Part shown: positions 7,450 to 13,881 of the stretch, piece by piece
Layout: every line of letters begins with the position of its first letter
How positions within the stretch are numbered: the first letter of the stretch is position 1
Virus record (IMG/VR): IMGVR_UViG_3300044858_002688
Location: 1-25,450 of that record
DNA length: 25,450 bases
From: a virus
Direction: 5' to 3' (one strand)
The notes under the pieces: generated by a model
Seen by the model: the letters and a program-made list of their open reading frames with translations, nothing else
Told to the model about the DNA's origin: nothing
Databases searched by the model: none
Program-made: the position numbers and the translations under genes

Positions 7450-8472
7450 TTACTCCCACCACGTTAGAAAGACAATGCCAGAACCACCAGATGCACCGGC
7501 ACGTGCTCCGCCACCCCAAGTTTGTCCGCCAGCACCACCGCCAGTGTTCACAGCCCCATCAGTTGCGGCAGGTGTTCCATTGTTTCCCGCCCCATCTCCT
7601 CCACCGTGGCTTCCCCTGCCACCAACAAAGTTGGATATTTGTCCAACGCTTCCTCCGCCACCACCAAATCCGTTGTATCCAATTCCGCCTCGTGCATCAA
7701 CATTACCTGGAGCAGAGTCTGATGAACCAGCACCTGATCCACCTTGATTTCCTTTTCCGCCAGAGCGAGATAATGAAAGACCATAAGAGCCAGTTTCTGC
7801 ATGTCCAAGAACCCCTCCACCAGCACCACCACGAATGTAACTTGAGCCCCCAACAGCGCCACCACCGCAACCGCCATCTCCTCCGTTTGCGCCAGTTACT
7901 CCAGCGCCAAACCCTCCGCCTTCGGCGGTAAGAAGTGCTCCAAATGTTGTATCTGATCCTTTTGAACCATTTGATTTAGTTGCGGCTCCGCCTGCACCCC
8001 CCGCACCAATAGTGATTGTATATGAACTTCCTGGCGATACTGAAATATAAAGACGTTGCATTCCCCCGGCGCCGCCACCACCACTTCCCGACTGTCCTCC
8101 AGTAAGGTTTGTTCCGCCAGATCCGCCACCGCCACCGAACGCGAGGACCTTTACGGTCTGAACACCAGTTGGAGCAGTCCACGTAGTTGTTGCAGTGATC
8201 TTGATTTGCTTTTGAGTTTTTCCTGACGGAGCAGTCTGAAGCGCCTGGGCAATAGTCAAAGTGCTGCTGACGTTAGTGCTAATGGTTGCTAGGGTTGAAC
8301 TTTGAGAAGATTGATTTGTAGTTACCGTGGAAAGAGTCGCGCTTTGAGAAGATTGATTTGTAAGTACAGTAGAAAGAGTCGCGCTTTGAGAAGATTGATT
8401 TGTAAGTACAGTACTTACATTGCTGTCAATATTTACTAGTAGCGTGTTGTTCCCAGTGGACTCAATTGACAT
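7450..8472 (-). CDS. Glycine-rich tail adhesin
   Basis: A 340-residue protein. Residues 21-62 are three 14-residue repeats (TVLTNQSSQSATLS), followed by a coiled or beta-helical linker. Residues about 97-125 have KQIKITATTTWTAPTG, the typical entry strand of glycine-rich adhesin domains. From about residue 115 to 330 the chain is dominated by Gly runs (GGGGGSGG, SGGGGAGG, FGGGGGSVG), ending GSGIVFLTWWE. This architecture is like phage tail-tip adhesins in which polyglycine-II helices present variable loops to the receptor. It would be a receptor-binding protein. It overlaps the next upstream gene by one base. Confidence 0.83.
   Translation of the reverse strand: MSIESTGNNTLLVNIDSNVSTVLTNQSSQSATLSTVLTNQSSQSATLSTVTTNQSSQSSTLATISTNVSSTLTIAQALQTAPSGKTQKQIKITATTTWTAPTGVQTVKVLAFGGGGGSGGTNLTGGQSGSGGGGAGGMQRLYISVSPGSSYTITIGAGGAGGAATKSNGSKGSDTTFGALLTAEGGGFGAGVTGANGGDGGCGGGAVGGSSYIRGGAGGGVLGHAETGSYGLSLSRSGGKGNQGGSGAGSSDSAPGNVDARGGIGYNGFGGGGGSVGQISNFVGGRGSHGGGDGAGNNGTPAATDGAVNTGGGAGGQTWGGGARAGASGGSGIVFLTWWE
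8287..8412 (-). repeat. Three tandem 42-bp coding repeats
   Basis: Three copies of a 42-base unit encode TVLTNQSSQSATLS, TVLTNQSSQSATLS and TVTTNQSSQSSTLA in the N-terminal part of the glycine-rich adhesin. The first two are nearly identical in DNA, indicating recent duplication; the unit probably sets the length of a fibre stem. Confidence 0.9.
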
Positions 8473-8801
8473 TATGCCACCTCAGATCCGAACGCGGAGA
8501 ACGAGGTCTGCGCGTTTGAAGACTGAACTGTAATTACATCGGATGCATCTCCAGTGATTCCAAGCGTGAAAGCAATTGTTTGGTTTGACGCAAGTGCAGC
8601 GTCGTAAACAAGATAATGCTTTGACTCTTGGGTTGCCCCGTCTGGTCTGACTGAAATTCTTATTGTTCCCGCAGAAGTATTCTGATTACACGCGATAATT
8701 GTGGACACCACGGTCTGCGTTGCGGCAGGCACCGTGTACAGCGTGGTTGCGCTTGCTGCGTTTGGGGTAATTTGTCCTAGAACCTTATATGACGTTGCCA
8801 T
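8472..8801 (-). CDS. Probable minor virion/tail protein
   Basis: A 109-residue protein, all beta in appearance: SYKVLGQITPNAASATTLYTVPAA, then ISVRPDGATQESKHYLVYDAAL and TLGITGDASDVITVQSS. I recognise this type from tail regions of many uncultured phages, where it sits beside fibres; it resembles a small beta-sandwich decoration or baseplate-associated protein. The function is not known. The ATG has GGGAG seven bases upstream and follows the stop of the upstream fibre directly. Confidence 0.75.
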   Translation of the reverse strand: MATSYKVLGQITPNAASATTLYTVPAATQTVVSTIIACNQNTSAGTIRISVRPDGATQESKHYLVYDAALASNQTIAFTLGITGDASDVITVQSSNAQTSFSAFGSEVA

Positions 8802-9872
8802 TTATGCTCCCATCATTAGAAATACTGCGTCAAGCCCGACGCCACCAGAAACTGATCCATTGACCCACTGGCTGGTTGAATCCTGCCAGATGAGGGCCTC
8901 TCCGTCCGCTGGTGACCCAGCATTGACGTCGTGTAGCTCGTTAAGTTCGTAGCCGTTCTGCACCTTGACAAGGATTTCCCCCGTAGAGACGTTTGCCTTG
9001 GTGACCACGCCCAGGTATACCGAGTTGCTCGGCTTTGCTGGAGGATTGGCAAAGGTATACGACCCCGGCGCGTTTCCAAGCCACACGGAATCACCGGCAT
9101 TTGCTGCCGAAGTGTCTACATTTGAGATCTGACCGTTCTCAATGACGTATCCGAAGGCGTTATTTGTCATCGTGTTGGCGGCGATGCCCAAAGTCTTGGA
9201 CGATCCAGCCTCGGTGGAGGCGGTTGCAAGCCCAATCAGGGCGTTCGTGCCGTCTGCGCCAGTGACGTAGACGACCTGACCCTTGGTAATCGTGCTGCCA
9301 GAGGAGTTCTTGACGTAAGTCCGCAGTGCCTCAGAGGTGGTAGCTGCCCCCGCGGTCAGTGCTGTCTGGTCAATGGTGACGGTAATTGCCGTTGTGCCAG
9401 TCGCGGAGATCGGTGACGTGCCAACCACGCTCGTGACGTAGGTTCCTGTTAGGCTGATTGTGGCCTGAGTTCCAGAAACAGCGGCACTGATCGGCGAAGT
9501 CCCGATGATGTTGGTGATCCCCGTGGCGTCGCCAGGGAGAGCTTCCCACGCAACTCCTCCGGACCCATTTGCAGTGAGGACGTACCCGTCTGAAGCAGAC
9601 GTAGATACGATTGAGATTGTTTTCCCCGAGGTGGTTGAAGTTGCGGAGATCGGAAATGCGCCAGATATAGAGGACGCGGAGACGCTGTTCGTAAGAGTCA
9701 GGAACTCGTTGGTGTCAATCCACTCCAGGGACGGCTCCGCTCCCCGTAGATCGGACTCGAACTCCTCGTATAGCTGGTCAGGAATTGAGAACACTGTTCC
9801 GGCCGGTCCTACAATGTCGTAGCCGTTCCAGTGAATGTTTATGTTCCTGCCGACAAACCTAAATGTTGCCAT
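8802..9872 (-). CDS. Tail fibre / virion-associated protein
   Basis: A 356-residue protein in at least three parts. The N-terminal 50 residues (FRFVGRNINIHWNGYDIVGP) look like a virion-attachment domain. Residues 75-200 contain a YVLTANGSGGVAWEALPG module shared with the fibre at 5762-7192 and two copies of an IGTSPISA/VVGTSPISA segment, consistent with a repetitive shaft. Residues about 210-320 have SGSTITKGQVVYVTGADG and GDSVWLGNAPGSYTF, a small beta domain common in aquatic phage structural proteins. It ends QWVNGSVSGGVGLDAVFLMMGA. It is probably a fibre connecting the tail to the distal adhesins encoded next. Confidence 0.82.
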   Translation of the reverse strand: MATFRFVGRNINIHWNGYDIVGPAGTVFSIPDQLYEEFESDLRGAEPSLEWIDTNEFLTLTNSVSASSISGAFPISATSTTSGKTISIVSTSASDGYVLTANGSGGVAWEALPGDATGITNIIGTSPISAAVSGTQATISLTGTYVTSVVGTSPISATGTTAITVTIDQTALTAGAATTSEALRTYVKNSSGSTITKGQVVYVTGADGTNALIGLATASTEAGSSKTLGIAANTMTNNAFGYVIENGQISNVDTSAANAGDSVWLGNAPGSYTFANPPAKPSNSVYLGVVTKANVSTGEILVKVQNGYELNELHDVNAGSPADGEALIWQDSTSQWVNGSVSGGVGLDAVFLMMGA

Positions 9873-10100
9873 CTACTTCTTACTCCGATTCTTGGACTTG
9901 CTCATAACCCGAAGGTTAGACTTGCGGTTGTCCTTTGGATTTCCGTTCTTGTGGTCGATGTCTTTACCGCGGATTTTATTTTCTCCAACAGCGGCCTTGA
10001 CCTTACGTCTAGCTTTGTTGCGCGACGAACGGTTTTCGACCTGCTCGGTCTTACCATGGTACGTATCGTACTCCTTACGGTAATCCCGCGGTTTATTCAT
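9873..10100 (-). CDS. Small HNH-like endonuclease
   Basis: A 75-residue, very basic protein with the HNH-type core KDIDHKNGNPKDNRKSNLRV (about residues 46-65) near the C-terminus: the Asp-His pair, the central Asn of the NGN turn and the final NLR element are all present. Phage proteins of this type nick or cut DNA and sometimes assist packaging; homing activity is another possibility. There is no separate DNA-recognition domain beyond a basic N-terminus. The ATG has GAGGT seven bases upstream. It sits alone between the fibre block and the basic protein at 10174-10935. Confidence 0.78.
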   Translation of the reverse strand: MNKPRDYRKEYDTYHGKTEQVENRSSRNKARRKVKAAVGENKIRGKDIDHKNGNPKDNRKSNLRVMSKSKNRSKK

Positions 10101-10118
10101 TCAATACCTCAATATGGT

Positions 10119-10148
10119 GGGGGCGGGCCCAGCAGCGAGCCCACCCCC
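10119..10148. other. Strong GC-rich hairpin
   Basis: A ten-base-pair stem (GGGGGCGGGC with GCCCACCCCC, one G-U pair on the leftward transcript) and a ten-base loop lie between the basic-protein stop and the HNH start. There is no T run on the leftward strand, so it is not a canonical intrinsic terminator. It could attenuate or stabilise the transcript. Confidence 0.6.
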
Positions 10149-10173
10149 AGGAAGGGCTGGTCGTGGATCCAGC

Positions 10174-10935
10174 CTACATCGCCTTACGTGCGGTGGTCGA
10201 GCGCTTCTTCACTGGAGTCGGAGCCTTTGCGGCTACCGAGGCCTTAGCAGAAGGACTTGCGGCCCCGCGTGGGGCTGCTGACCTAGGTGCTGCTGCCCGT
10301 GGCGCAGATCCTGCGGAAGAAGGCCCTGTGGCGCCTCTAGGGGCAGTTGACCTTGCCGGTGAAGATGCCCTTACGCCAACCCCAACTCGCTCGCTGGCAG
10401 ATTGAGCCATGCGTGCTGTTGCCTGTGACCTTGCTCGTGATGCTGAGCTAACTGCAGACCTGGTGGCAGCACGTGACGCGCCGATTACTTCGCTGCGAGT
10501 ATCTCCTGCGCGAACCCTGGTTACAGATCGGCTACCCTTTTGTCCGGTGCGGACGTACCCGCCCTGTGTGTATGATCCGCCAGCCGAACGAGACATCTCA
10601 GTTTTGGCCATTCCAATAAGACCCTTGCCCTGGCCAATGGCCTCGGACATGGTGTCTCCAGGAAGGACGAAAACTCGTCCGCCTGGCACATTCACGTATC
10701 CTTCGGTGGTAAATGCCCCGCCCCTGTCCCGGAACAGGGTGGGATCATTCGGATCCTTGACGTACCCTGTAGGTGTTCCGCCTGGAGGCGTTCCACCTGG
10801 GGTGGTTCCGGTACCTGTGCCGCCGCCGACGCCGGAGCGCCCCTTAGAACGCACCCGTACGCCGCCGCCGCCGCCGATTGAGCCCTTGATCTGCCTCCGG
10901 CCTCGACCGGCAAGCTTGAATCCCTTTGGTGCCAT
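10174..10935 (-). CDS. Highly basic low-complexity protein (histone-like tail)
   Basis: A 253-residue protein with a Gly/Arg-rich N-terminus (MAPKGFKLAGRGRRQIKG), a GGTPPGGTPTG spacer, a central region with two related YV...GD.R/MSE.IG segments (GYVNVPGGRVFVLPGDTMSEAIG and GYVRTGQKGSRSVTRVRAGDTRSEVIG), and a long Ala/Ser/Arg/Pro/Lys-rich C-terminus like histone H1 tails. The charge suggests nucleic-acid or membrane-surface binding. The family is not recognised. Being early in the late arm, it may be an internal virion protein that condenses DNA; that is inference. The ATG has GGGGGG upstream. Confidence 0.72.
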   Translation of the reverse strand: MAPKGFKLAGRGRRQIKGSIGGGGGVRVRSKGRSGVGGGTGTGTTPGGTPPGGTPTGYVKDPNDPTLFRDRGGAFTTEGYVNVPGGRVFVLPGDTMSEAIGQGKGLIGMAKTEMSRSAGGSYTQGGYVRTGQKGSRSVTRVRAGDTRSEVIGASRAATRSAVSSASRARSQATARMAQSASERVGVGVRASSPARSTAPRGATGPSSAGSAPRAAAPRSAAPRGAASPSAKASVAAKAPTPVKKRSTTARKAM

Positions 10936-10951
10936 CCGATTATCCCCCCTA

Positions 10952-10966
10952 GCCCGCGAAGCGGGC
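10952..10966. other. GCCCGC/GCGGGC hairpin with three-base loop
   Basis: A perfect six-pair stem with a three-base loop lies between the gene ending at 10977 and the ribosome site of the basic protein. On the plus strand it is followed by GAAATTTTT, so it resembles a weak terminator for rightward transcription; on the leftward transcript it precedes the GGGGGG ribosome site. Confidence 0.5.
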
Positions 10967-10976
10967 GAAATTTTTG

Positions 10977-11129
10977 TTACTCAGACTTAGCTGTTTTAGC
11001 GGATTGCTTGAAGTCCTTTGCAGTAGGAGCTCCCTTTGACCCTGGCTTTCTCATCTTCTCGCCAGAGCCGGCCTTAATCCGCTTACGCTTCGCGTTGATG
11101 TTGGCGTAGAGACCCTTCTTGCCAGGCAT
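10977..11129 (-). CDS. 50-residue Lys-rich conserved phage protein
   Basis: Encodes a 50-residue protein starting MPGKKGLYANINAKRKRIKA, then GSGEKMRKPGSKGAPTAKDF. Small proteins with this GLYANI.AKRKRI.AGSGEKMRKPG pattern are common in environmental phages. Its function is unknown. The charge and the disordered character suggest nucleic-acid binding. Its ATG overlaps the stop of the preceding gene (TAATG), so the two 50-residue proteins are probably made together. Confidence 0.8.
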   Translation of the reverse strand: MPGKKGLYANINAKRKRIKAGSGEKMRKPGSKGAPTAKDFKQSAKTAKSE

Positions 11130-11281
11130 TACTTCTTCTTCTTGCCCTTCTTCTTGACCTTGCCGTACTCCATGATCATTTCCTTCTTGGACTCGCCCTT
11201 CTCATGCTTCGCAGCATAGGACTTGGCGGCCTTCTTACCGGCCTTGGTGTATGGGAACTTCTTCCCTTCGATCATCGGCAT
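11129..11281 (-). CDS. 50-residue Lys-rich protein
   Basis: Encodes MPMIEGKKFPYTKAGKKAAK followed by a short helix and a terminal run of Lys (KVKKKGKKKK). The ATG has GGGGGAAG at good distance; the site overlaps the last codons of the metallopeptidase gene. Similar short proteins with GKKFPYT.AGKKAA are frequent next to structural genes in environmental phages. It is paired with the equally long basic protein downstream. The role is unknown; nucleic-acid binding is plausible. Confidence 0.8.
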   Translation of the reverse strand: MPMIEGKKFPYTKAGKKAAKSYAAKHEKGESKKEMIMEYGKVKKKGKKKK

Positions 11282-11282
11282 G

Positions 11283-11681
11283 CTACTTCCCCCCGAAATC
11301 TGGTGTCGGTAGTAGCCCCCCGACTGGGCCGGACAACGCGTCCGCAGCTCGTTCGATCTCTATATCCCAAAACTTGGAGAGTAGCTCATGGGTGGCGTTA
11401 CCCAGGCTTGACTCCAGGCTGTTGATTATTCGCTCGACACCGGCATAGTGCAGGTGGAGCAGCTCGTGGGCCACGATCTTGGCCTGATCCTCCGGCTTTT
11501 CTTTCCAGAAGTCCTCTGAGAGGCGGAGCTTGGCGTGCCAGAGGTAGTCATGGGGCTCGATGTCCGCGTAAGCATCTTCAGCCGATGGATAGTCCTGGAC
11601 CTTTATCTCCCACTGGGAGAGGTTAAGGGCCTCTTTAGCCTCATCGACGTAGAGCTGAGCCTTCTGGAGCCTGGTTCTCAT
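11283..11681 (-). CDS. Putative zinc metallopeptidase-like protein
   Basis: The 132-residue protein contains AKIVAHELLHLHYAG, a classical HExxH zinc site (HELLH), and a later DIEIERAADAL that can give the third, glutamate ligand, as in gluzincins and ImmA-like proteins. The N-terminal half has a strand-rich segment (SQWEIKVQDYPS, AKLRLSEDFW) typical of minimal metallopeptidase domains. Phage proteins of this sort are widespread but not characterised. I chose the ATG at 11681 because AGGAGG lies nine bases upstream; the open frame continues further into the non-coding region but has no such site. It is the first gene of the leftward late arm. Confidence 0.78.
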   Translation of the reverse strand: MRTRLQKAQLYVDEAKEALNLSQWEIKVQDYPSAEDAYADIEPHDYLWHAKLRLSEDFWKEKPEDQAKIVAHELLHLHYAGVERIINSLESSLGNATHELLSKFWDIEIERAADALSGPVGGLLPTPDFGGK

Positions 11682-11712
11682 TGTTACAGCCTCCTGGGCA
11701 CACTGCCCCCTA

Positions 11713-11728
11713 AAGGTATATATACCTT
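11713..11728. promoter_or_regulatory. Perfect 16-bp palindrome, candidate operator
   Basis: AAGGTATATATACCTT is a perfect inverted repeat 32 bases upstream of the metallopeptidase start. It shares GGTATA/TATACC ends with the palindromes at 11745 and 12062, which suggests a repressor or activator site controlling the leftward arm. The TATATA core could also serve as a -10 element. Confidence 0.5.
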
Positions 11729-11744
11729 CTTTGTTTAAGATTCC

Positions 11745-11752
11745 GGTATACC
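11745..11752. promoter_or_regulatory. GGTATACC palindrome
   Basis: An eight-base palindrome whose centre is 28 bases from the centre of the larger palindrome at 11713-11728, close to three helical turns. It is a candidate second operator; alone it is too short to be convincing. Confidence 0.35.
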
Positions 11753-11973
11753 TGTAATAGTCCTCTATATATAAGACAGGTTTTTGGCACTTTTTGCAGA
11801 TTTTTGTACTGATTAAGATTTCTTTAAAAAATATTGAGCTTAGCGTTCGTTTGGGAGGGGGGTACTTTTCACAGGGGGTGTCCAGGGGCGGAGCTAGGGT
11901 GTACCCACGCGTTGGCGGAAATCTATAAATACCCCCGGCGGAGCCCCCCTGTTGGAAATCGCTCATTCCAGCG

Positions 11974-11990
11974 CAAGCACTTCGTGCTTG
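11974..11990. other. Hairpin CAAGCAC-TTC-GTGCTTG
   Basis: A perfect seven-pair stem with a TTC loop in the divergent region. No T run follows on either strand. It is one of two TTC-loop hairpins here; the other is at 12021-12035. Confidence 0.55.
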
Positions 11991-12020
11991 GCTGCCCAGC
12001 CTTGCCAGGCTGTACAGCCC

Positions 12021-12035
12021 CCCTGCTTCGCAGGG
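12021..12035. other. Hairpin CCCTGC-TTC-GCAGGG
   Basis: A perfect six-pair stem with the same TTC loop as the hairpin 31 bases away. The similarity in size and loop suggests a shared role such as protein binding or transcript processing. Confidence 0.5.
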
Positions 12036-12061
12036 TGCGCTTGTCATGGTTGACTTAGCAG

Positions 12062-12069
12062 GGTATACC
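12062..12069. promoter_or_regulatory. GGTATACC palindrome
   Basis: The third GGTATACC in the divergent region, just after TTGACT (12050-12055). If TTGACT is a -35 element, a protein bound here would block a rightward promoter. Confidence 0.35.
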
Positions 12070-12366
12070 AGTCGGATGGTTGTGTAACACCCCTACACGC
12101 TCATGCTCAAGTCGTGCTCAGCAAGCCAGCGCATAGCAACGCAAACATGCAAAGCCATAGTTAACACGATATCACGCTGGCAAAGCAAGCAGGCCCAGCC
12201 CTACGACTAAGCACTCATGCCTTATGAATCGCCAACCAACTCTCTGGAGTTCATGACCCTCCTTCGGCAGATGCAGCCACTCGCTGCCATGTCGTACTTG
12301 TACACGACCACATGCGGCCCAGCCCGAATCAGCCAGTCCCCATAAATGGGGCCCCTCAGGCTGAAC

Positions 12367-12488
12367 GGAAATGTACTGTTGATTGCGCTCGCTACGCTCG
12401 CGGTACAAATTTCCTTTCGGGTGTGCAACAGAGTTGCACAGCCGCTGTGTGGCCGTGCACAATGTCGCCAGGCAGCCAGATGGCTGCC
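12367..12488 (+). promoter_or_regulatory. Structured leader before the SSB-like gene
   Basis: Three inverted repeats follow each other: GGAAATGTAC with GTACAAATTTCC (12367-12414, with a two-base bulge), TGTGCAAC-AGA-GTTGCACA (12422-12440, eight perfect pairs) and GGCAGCCA-GA-TGGCTGCC (12471-12488, eight perfect pairs). The last one ends 12 bases before the AGGAGG ribosome site. As RNA it would form a chain of hairpins that could control translation or stability; as DNA it could be a protein-binding or origin element. Confidence 0.5.
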
Positions 12489-12510
12489 AGTATCGTTAGA
12501 AGGAGGGCAC

Positions 12511-12831
12511 ATGAACAAGGTAGAGTTGGTCGGAACGATTCAGGACAAGACCATGAGTGGTAAGCAGTCGTATGTCTGGAATCCTGCCATTGAAGGGAAG
12601 CCAGCGCTCTTCGTGTTCAACATGGAGATCAGCAATGGTCGCAATGTTGAGCGGGTACGATGCGTTGCGCGTGGTATCAATGCAGAACTGCTCAATGCAG
12701 ATCTCGGACGCTACGCACACATTCACGGTTCAGTAGGTACGGTGAAGTTGGGCATGAACTACCAACAGCAGGTGTTCGTGTCCAGCATTCAGGGTCGAGC
12801 CGAGCAGGCTGAGTCCCACCCGTCAGCATAA
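12511..12831 (+). CDS. Single-stranded DNA-binding protein-like (OB fold)
   Basis: The 106-residue protein begins MNKVELVGTIQDK, the first OB-fold strand of SSB proteins, followed by LFVFNMEIS, ERVRCVARGINAELL and LGRYAHIHGSVGTVK, which match the later strands. It is shorter than host SSB (about 110 residues of OB fold plus a tail) and lacks the acidic C-terminal tip, ending in HPSA instead. It would coat single-stranded DNA during replication and recombination. The ATG follows AGGAGG. It is the first gene of the rightward operon and so probably the earliest or best expressed one. The frame is open upstream but only this ATG has a ribosome site. Confidence 0.75.
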   Translation: MNKVELVGTIQDKTMSGKQSYVWNPAIEGKPALFVFNMEISNGRNVERVRCVARGINAELLNADLGRYAHIHGSVGTVKLGMNYQQQVFVSSIQGRAEQAESHPSA

Positions 12832-12840
12832 CAAGAAGCA

Positions 12841-12868
12841 AGGGGGTAGGCCTTAGGGTCTACCCCCT
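12841..12868 (+). other. AGGGGGTAG/CTACCCCCT hairpin between genes
   Basis: A perfect nine-pair stem with a ten-base loop lies nine bases after the SSB-like stop and just before the next ribosome site. There is no T run, so it is probably a partial terminator or mRNA-stabilising hairpin that uncouples the expression of SSB from the following genes. Confidence 0.6.
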
Positions 12869-12884
12869 ACAACAAGGAGGAAAA

Positions 12885-13064
12885 ATGAAGCGCGAGACTG
12901 AGTACGATGCAAGCCTTGACCCAGCATGGGAGCAGGAGTCGTACTATCACGCAAGCAACCGGCAAGGCTGCTGGGAATGCGGTAGAGTACTAGCGGCAAG
13001 CGCAACAGCCGGCGAACTCTGCAGCCGTTGTGAGGCAGAGAAAGTAGAAGAGGTGTACTCATGA
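12885..13064 (+). CDS. 59-residue protein with two CxxC pairs
   Basis: Encodes a 59-residue protein starting MKRETEYDASLDPAWEQESY, with CWEC near residue 29 and CSRC near residue 46, a likely zinc ribbon or knuckle. The ends are acidic. The start has AAGGAGG six bases upstream, and the stop overlaps the next ATG (ATGA). The family is not recognised. It opens a run of small Cys-pair proteins in this operon. Confidence 0.78.
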   Translation: MKRETEYDASLDPAWEQESYYHASNRQGCWECGRVLAASATAGELCSRCEAEKVEEVYS

Positions 13065-13246
13065 AGGAAACGGTATTCGTATACGCACTAGCAATCGGAG
13101 CAGGCATTGCCCGAGGAATAGCACTAAACAGCATAATCGACGGCTTCATCACAGGTATGGCAGTACTGGGCATAATCGTGTTCACATTCCATATCTGTGA
13201 CACAATCAACGAAGAACTAAGAGCGCACTACACAAAGAGGGGATAA
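13061..13246 (+). CDS. Small membrane protein
   Basis: A 61-residue protein with two hydrophobic segments (VFVYALAIGAGIARGIAL and FITGMAVLGIIVFTFHIC) and a charged C-terminus (NEELRAHYTKRG). It is probably an inner-membrane protein with two helices. It overlaps genes on both sides (ATGA before, TAATG after), so it is translated with them. The function is unknown; early phage membrane peptides often alter host permeability or block superinfection, but nothing here proves that. Confidence 0.72.
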   Translation: MKETVFVYALAIGAGIARGIALNSIIDGFITGMAVLGIIVFTFHICDTINEELRAHYTKRG

Positions 13247-13395
13247 TGAAAACCCGGCAAGCTTACAAATGCGTATACAAGACATGCAGGCGGCTAGGCT
13301 ATATAATCGTCAAAACACATCAATTCGATGTGAGAAAGGGGCTGCATATGTGCAAGAACCACGCAGCGGCTAACGGGCAGTTGATCCTATGGTAG
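13246..13395 (+). CDS. 49-residue basic protein with Cys/His pairs
   Basis: Encodes a 49-residue protein starting MKTRQAYKCVYKTCRRLGYI and later LHMCKNHAAA. The cysteines at residues 9 and 14 and the CxxH near residue 36 could hold one zinc ion. The start is coupled to the previous stop (TAATG), and its own stop overlaps the next ATG by seven bases. It is basic, so nucleic-acid binding is possible. Not recognised. Confidence 0.7.
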   Translation: MKTRQAYKCVYKTCRRLGYIIVKTHQFDVRKGLHMCKNHAAANGQLILW

Positions 13396-13631
13396 AAATC
13401 AGGAGCAAATGCTGGAGGTGCCAAGACAACTTCAAGACAAGCAAAATGGTGCTATGGCATGGATACTGGGGAGCAGTAAAAGGGAGTTACTGCCAAATGT
13501 GCTGGGAAATCTGCATGTCAATGTGGGTAATGACCCAAAACGACAGAGAGGGTTGCCTGGCACTAGTAGATGACATCATCAAGTCAGTAAGAAAGGAGTT
13601 GCAATATGTATCGAACACCGAAACCGTTTAA
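13389..13631 (+). CDS. 80-residue protein with two CxxC pairs
   Basis: The sequence has CWRC at residues 8-11 and CQMC at about 35-38, a plausible zinc ribbon, with aromatic and Met residues between (VLWHGYWGAVKGSY) and a helical C-terminus. It starts inside the end of the previous gene and overlaps the next by 26 bases, where the next gene's AGGAG lies. The family is not recognised. The pair spacing is that of a treble-clef or ribbon. Confidence 0.72.
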   Translation: MVEIRSKCWRCQDNFKTSKMVLWHGYWGAVKGSYCQMCWEICMSMWVMTQNDREGCLALVDDIIKSVRKELQYVSNTETV

Positions 13632-13881
13632 CTGGCAAGCCATGGTAAACATGCAGCCAGAAAAACACGGATGCCCAGGGCCATGCGAAGCATGCCACCC
13701 AACATACGAAAAGCGCATCCGGGTAGTACAACACCAAGATGTGTACCGCAGCGCAATCGTATATGCTCTAAGCAATAGCATTGCGGCAAAAGAAGTAGAA
13801 GAACGCGAACATGAACTAGACTGGGAATACGAGGAGATCGGATGGGAAACAGTGGAGGCATGCAGTGAACCACTATCATAA
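13606..13881 (+). CDS. 91-residue unidentified protein
   Basis: The N-terminal part (MYRTPKPFNWQAMVNM) is followed by HGCPGPCEACHP, a tight cluster of three cysteines and a histidine that could bind a metal. The C-terminal half is an acidic helix (AAKEVEEREHELDWEYEEI). The ATG has AGGAG seven bases upstream. It overlaps the previous gene by 26 bases and the next by 17. The family is not recognised; context suggests an early host-directed protein. Confidence 0.72.
   Translation: MYRTPKPFNWQAMVNMQPEKHGCPGPCEACHPTYEKRIRVVQHQDVYRSAIVYALSNSIAAKEVEEREHELDWEYEEIGWETVEACSEPLS

Larger units (their letters stand above)
11682..12510. promoter_or_regulatory. Divergent non-coding control region (829 bp)
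   Basis: No credible gene lies between the leftward metallopeptidase and the rightward SSB-like gene. The stretch holds an AT-rich block (about 11710-11835), three GGTATA/TATACC palindromes, and at least five hairpins. It must contain the promoters for both arms. I could not identify confident -35/-10 pairs: TTGACT at 12050 and TATAAA at 11924 are present but not correctly spaced with partners. It could also hold a replication origin. Confidence 0.7.

Noticed and set aside
7431-7931. Plus-strand His/Gln-rich and Pro-rich ORFs opposite the glycine-rich adhesin
   Set aside because: Low-complexity shadows of Gly codons; no start signals and wrong orientation for the operon.
10119-10148. Hairpin as an intrinsic terminator of the leftward operon
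   Set aside because: No T run on the leftward strand; the next gene follows closely with its own ribosome site. Listed only as a hairpin.
11682-12047. N-terminal extension of the metallopeptidase with a CxxC
   Set aside because: The AGGAGG before the ATG at 11681 fixes the start; the extension crosses the AT-rich control region and its palindromes.
12346-12510. N-terminal extension of the SSB-like gene by 55 codons
   Set aside because: The OB fold begins at the ATG at 12511, which has AGGAGG; the extension covers the hairpin leader.
12172-12518. Leftward ORFs of about 97 codons in the divergent region
   Set aside because: They cover the structured leader, have no ribosome sites and do not resemble any protein; probably chance frames.
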